8,390 bases of DNA. Source: Candidatus Latescibacterota bacterium. Its GTDB lineage: Bacteria; JAAXHH01; JABIQT01. Both the position numbers and the translations under genes were made by a program. The stretch spans positions 1 through 8,390 of the forward strand of contig JABIQT010000464.1 in assembly GCA_018667995.1 (NCBI GenBank), written 5' to 3'. The notes under the pieces are model-generated. The model searched no databases, was not told the DNA's origin, and saw only the letters and a program-made list of their open reading frames with translations. Numbering within the stretch: position 1 is the stretch's first letter; every line of letters starts with the position of its first letter. Positions 6,350 to 8,390 of the stretch are shown here, piece by piece.

Positions 6350-7657
6350 ATGGATAAATTCATAGTCAATGGACCGACCAGTCTACAAGGCGAAGTTACG
6401 GTCCCAGGTGCAAAGAACTCCATCAGTAAACTCATTGCAGCGTCGATGCTCACAGGCGATACCTGTACTTTCTCAAATGTCCCAAGTATCGCTGACACAG
6501 CGGACACTCTCGATATCTGCCGAGCCCTCGGAACTCGATTCGAGACGCCGGAACCGAGACAGCTCACCGTGCGGACAGAGTCGATCAGACATTCTGAAGT
6601 ACCGGCAGACATGGCTCTGAAGAATCGGCTGTCCGTCATGATGCTGGCACCACTCCTTCATCGCACCGGCGAAGCGGCGATCCACGCGGCTGGCGGTGAT
6701 CGCATCGGGATTCGGCCCGTGGATTTTCATCTCGAGGCGTACCGACAGATGGGCGCCGACGTGCAGGTAGTCGACGACGTCTACCACGTTCGGTCTGATG
6801 GACTTCGGGGCGCTGAGATTACCTTACCGTATCCGAGTGTATCGGCCACCGAGAATATCCTCCTCGCGGCCATCCTCGCCGAAGGACGAACATACATTCG
6901 GAATGCTGCCATCGAGCCCGAGATTATCGATCTCGCATTATTCCTCCAGAAGATGGGGGCCATTATAGACCAGCAGGTTGATCGAACCTATGTCGTTGAG
7001 GGTGTGAAGCATCTGGAGGGGGCGACTCACCAGATCATACCGGACCGCTTTGTCAGTGCCTCCCTCGGAGCCGCAGCTTTACTCACCCATGGAGACGTGT
7101 TTGTAAAACATGCTAGGCAAAGAGACATGCTGACTTTCTTAAACACGACCCGCCGGATTGGTGGATCATTTGAGATTGAATCGGACGGAATCCGCTTCTT
7201 TAGTCAGGGACGCCTTAAATCGATTGCGCTGGAGACCAGCGTTCATCCCGGCTTTATGACGGACTGGCAACCGCCATTCGTGGTGCTTCTCACGCAAGCG
7301 GACGGTATGTCCGTGATTCACGAGACTGTATTTGAGAATCGATTCGGCTACGTAGCGCAACTGCGGACCATGGGTGCCGATATCGAGGTCTACGACGCCT
7401 GCCTCGGTGGTGCGGGTTGTCGCTTCGCGGCTCGAGGCCACAAACATAGTGCCGTAGTGCGGGGCCCGACGCTGTTGAAGGGCGCTCAGGTAACGGTTCC
7501 GGATCTACGGGCAGGATTTACTCAATTGATCGCGGCTACAGCGGCAAAAGGAGAATCAGTACTCACAGGCATTGAGCACATCGATCGGGGTTACGAACAC
7601 ATCGATGATACGTTTCGACAGTTAGGGGCGTCCATTGTTAGACAAAAGGCCGACTAA
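6350..7657 (+). CDS. murA: UDP-N-acetylglucosamine 1-carboxyvinyltransferase, Asp-type active site
   Basis: MurA catalyses the first committed step of peptidoglycan synthesis in the cytoplasm, transferring enolpyruvate from PEP to UDP-GlcNAc. The 435 residues exceed the 419 of E. coli MurA slightly. Alignment by eye is end to end, beginning MDKF in both. Catalytic and binding residues are kept: K22-N23 in PGAKNS, an Arg at 93 (R91 of E. coli), R122 in IGIRPVD (R120), D305 in FMTDWQ, R387 in DLRAG and R413 in DRGYEHI (R397). The loop residue equal to Cys115 is Asp117 (GGDRIG). Asp there is found in mycobacterial and chlamydial MurA and is known to abolish covalent inactivation by fosfomycin while keeping activity. 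The ribosome site is weak (GGG at 6342-6344); the start is set by homology. The gene lies 51 bp after the methyltransferase and may be co-transcribed with it. Confidence 0.95.
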   Translation: MDKFIVNGPTSLQGEVTVPGAKNSISKLIAASMLTGDTCTFSNVPSIADTADTLDICRALGTRFETPEPRQLTVRTESIRHSEVPADMALKNRLSVMMLAPLLHRTGEAAIHAAGGDRIGIRPVDFHLEAYRQMGADVQVVDDVYHVRSDGLRGAEITLPYPSVSATENILLAAILAEGRTYIRNAAIEPEIIDLALFLQKMGAIIDQQVDRTYVVEGVKHLEGATHQIIPDRFVSASLGAAALLTHGDVFVKHARQRDMLTFLNTTRRIGGSFEIESDGIRFFSQGRLKSIALETSVHPGFMTDWQPPFVVLLTQADGMSVIHETVFENRFGYVAQLRTMGADIEVYDACLGGAGCRFAARGHKHSAVVRGPTLLKGAQVTVPDLRAGFTQLIAATAAKGESVLTGIEHIDRGYEHIDDTFRQLGASIVRQKAD

Positions 7658-7663
7658 ACAACG

Positions 7664-7692
7664 TTGACAGGGTTTCCTACAACCTGTAGAAT
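7664..7692 (+). promoter_or_regulatory. Near-consensus sigma-70 promoter
   Basis: TTGACA (7664-7669) is a perfect -35. Exactly 17 bases later TAGAAT (7687-7692) matches the -10 consensus in five of six positions. It lies just after the murA stop and should drive the propeller gene, with transcription starting near 7699 and a leader of about 178 bases. The hexamers flank an imperfect inverted repeat ACAGGGTT/AACCTGT (7667-7674 and 7681-7687), which could be an operator or chance. Confidence 0.6.
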
Positions 7693-7710
7693 ATCGACAT
7701 CTATTACATA

Positions 7711-7806
7711 ATGAAGTCCGCAGAACGCACCAAACATCTCTTTGTGGGCTGGCCCATCTCCACAAGGCTATGGGCCTATCAATTGAGTATATATAATTCT
7801 GATTGA
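7711..7806 (+). other. Short leader reading frame (31 codons), doubtful
   Basis: ATG 7711 opens 31 codons ending at TGA 7804-7806, inside the predicted leader of the propeller gene. The peptide starts MKSAERTKHLF and has several aromatics but no known motif. No ribosome site precedes it. The start would lie about a dozen bases from the predicted transcript end, so it could only be translated in a near-leaderless way. I list it because of its position between a strong promoter and the hairpin; it may be fortuitous. Confidence 0.2.
7751..7776 (+). promoter_or_regulatory. Hairpin in the leader of the propeller gene
   Basis: GGCCCAT (7751-7757) and ATGGGCC (7770-7776) form a perfect 7-bp stem with a 12-base loop. 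No U run follows, so it is not a standard intrinsic terminator. It lies between the promoter at 7664-7692 and the gene start at 7877. It may stabilise the leader, block or pause transcription, or be a binding site. A perfect TATAAT at 7792-7797, just downstream, lacks a good -35 and could be a second promoter. Confidence 0.4.
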
Positions 7807-7876
7807 ATTCCACGTTTTTGCTCCTCGGATACGAGTCGACAGAGACTGGTAAAATCATTCTTAAAGGGGACTACCG

Positions 7877-8390
7877 ATGCAAGAAACAGTACGTTTTCGA
7901 ATCGCGCGTCTATTGGCTGTTGGTTTTATAATTGCCCTGGTATCGAGTTCGGCATATGGTCAGAACCACGCACCTAATATCTACAAGTCCGTTGAAGGTT
8001 GGGGACAATTGGAGGAAGGGCGCAAATGGGGTTCCGCTAGCGCTGTGGCCGTCGGGAGGGATGGTACGGTCTGGGTCGCTGAACGATGCGGCGCTAACAA
8101 CTGCAACGAGGCTCACGACGTAAATCCCGTCATGGCATTTGATATGTCCGGAAAACTACTTAAGAGTTTCGGTGCAGGTTTGATTATTCAACCTCACGGT
8201 ATGGATGTGGACGCAGAAGGCAATGTCTGGGTCACAGATACAGGACGAAATGATGAGATGGGTTATCAGGTCATTAAATTCAGTCCTGATGGAAATGTAC
8301 TGATGAAATTGGGAACCGTCAGTGGCAAAGGAGATGGGCCGGACAGCTTCAACGGACCGTCGGATGTCTTAATCGCGCCCAACAGTGACA
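7877..8390 (+). CDS. Secreted NHL/PAL-like six-bladed beta-propeller protein, partial at C-terminus
   Basis: The frame is open from ATG 7877 to the window edge (171 codons), so the C-terminus is missing. AGGGGA (7865-7870) lies 6 bases upstream as ribosome site. Residues 1-28 form a signal peptide (basic start, hydrophobic about 11-24, cleavage near AYG|Q). Propeller blade motifs follow: VAVGRDGTVWVAE (57-69), VMAFDMSGKLLKSFG (85-99), GMDVDAEGNVWVTD (108-121), VIKFSPDGNVLMKLG (132-146) and GPSDVLIAP (160-168). The order and the QPHG...VWVTD block resemble peptidyl-alpha-hydroxyglycine alpha-amidating lyase (PAL). H107 would be the first zinc His and R70 the active-site Arg of PAL, though the remaining ligands lie beyond the window. 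C71 and C76 could form a disulphide. It acts outside the cytoplasm. Bacterial members mostly have unknown function, so lyase activity is only a possibility. Confidence 0.85.
   Translation, partial: MQETVRFRIARLLAVGFIIALVSSSAYGQNHAPNIYKSVEGWGQLEEGRKWGSASAVAVGRDGTVWVAERCGANNCNEAHDVNPVMAFDMSGKLLKSFGAGLIIQPHGMDVDAEGNVWVTDTGRNDEMGYQVIKFSPDGNVLMKLGTVSGKGDGPDSFNGPSDVLIAPNSD

Noticed and set aside
7667-7687. Hairpin after murA as a transcription terminator
   Set aside because: The stem has a bulge and no U run follows. The same bases form the promoter, which explains them better.
1-8390. CRISPR arrays, tRNA or rRNA genes, insertion sequences, phage or defence genes
   Set aside because: I saw no repeated spacer pattern, cloverleaf-like sequence, transposase motif or terminal repeat on reading both strands, and the genes are metabolic or housekeeping types.

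Overview
The window comes from a bacterium that makes peptidoglycan (it has a murA gene). Coding is dense and base composition is moderate. The proteins recall free-living, probably uncultured marine or soil lineages: a secreted DUF4097-type protein, a phytanoyl-CoA dioxygenase family enzyme, a sugar phosphate isomerase/epimerase-like protein and a secreted beta-propeller related to peptidyl-amidating lyase. A Latescibacterota- or Gemmatimonadota-like source is a guess from gene style only. No marker gene here settles it.

Layout. At the left edge (1-478, minus strand) is the N-terminal part of a secreted DUF4097-like protein that runs off the window. About 400 bp without an intact gene follows (479-886). 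Its right end may hold a decayed nitroreductase C-terminus. From 887 to 5032 six plus-strand genes lie close together, with gaps of 10-55 bp or an overlap. They encode a 93-residue protein of unknown family, a PhyH-family Fe(II)/2-oxoglutarate dioxygenase, a 170-residue orphan, a DUF3817 membrane protein, an APC-superfamily amino acid permease, and a TIM-barrel sugar isomerase-like protein. The last appears to start at a non-standard AUC codon.

After a 186-bp gap come two housekeeping-type genes: a THUMP-domain RNA guanine-N2 methyltransferase (GTG start) and a MurA enolpyruvyl transferase. In MurA the usual catalytic Cys is Asp, the change known to make MurA insensitive to fosfomycin. A 219-bp spacer with a near-consensus sigma-70 promoter and a possible leader hairpin then precedes a secreted NHL/PAL-like propeller gene, which runs off the right edge.

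How they may work together. The 887-5032 cluster looks like one transcription unit. It could couple uptake of an amino compound (permease) with oxidative and isomerase-type enzymes (PhyH, TIM barrel), but no substrate can be read from the sequence. I found no CRISPR array, tRNA, rRNA, insertion sequence or phage gene, and nothing that amounts to a clear new defence or mobile system. The most interesting points are the AUC start, the Cys-to-Asp MurA, the small-protein/PhyH pair and the structured leader before the propeller gene.
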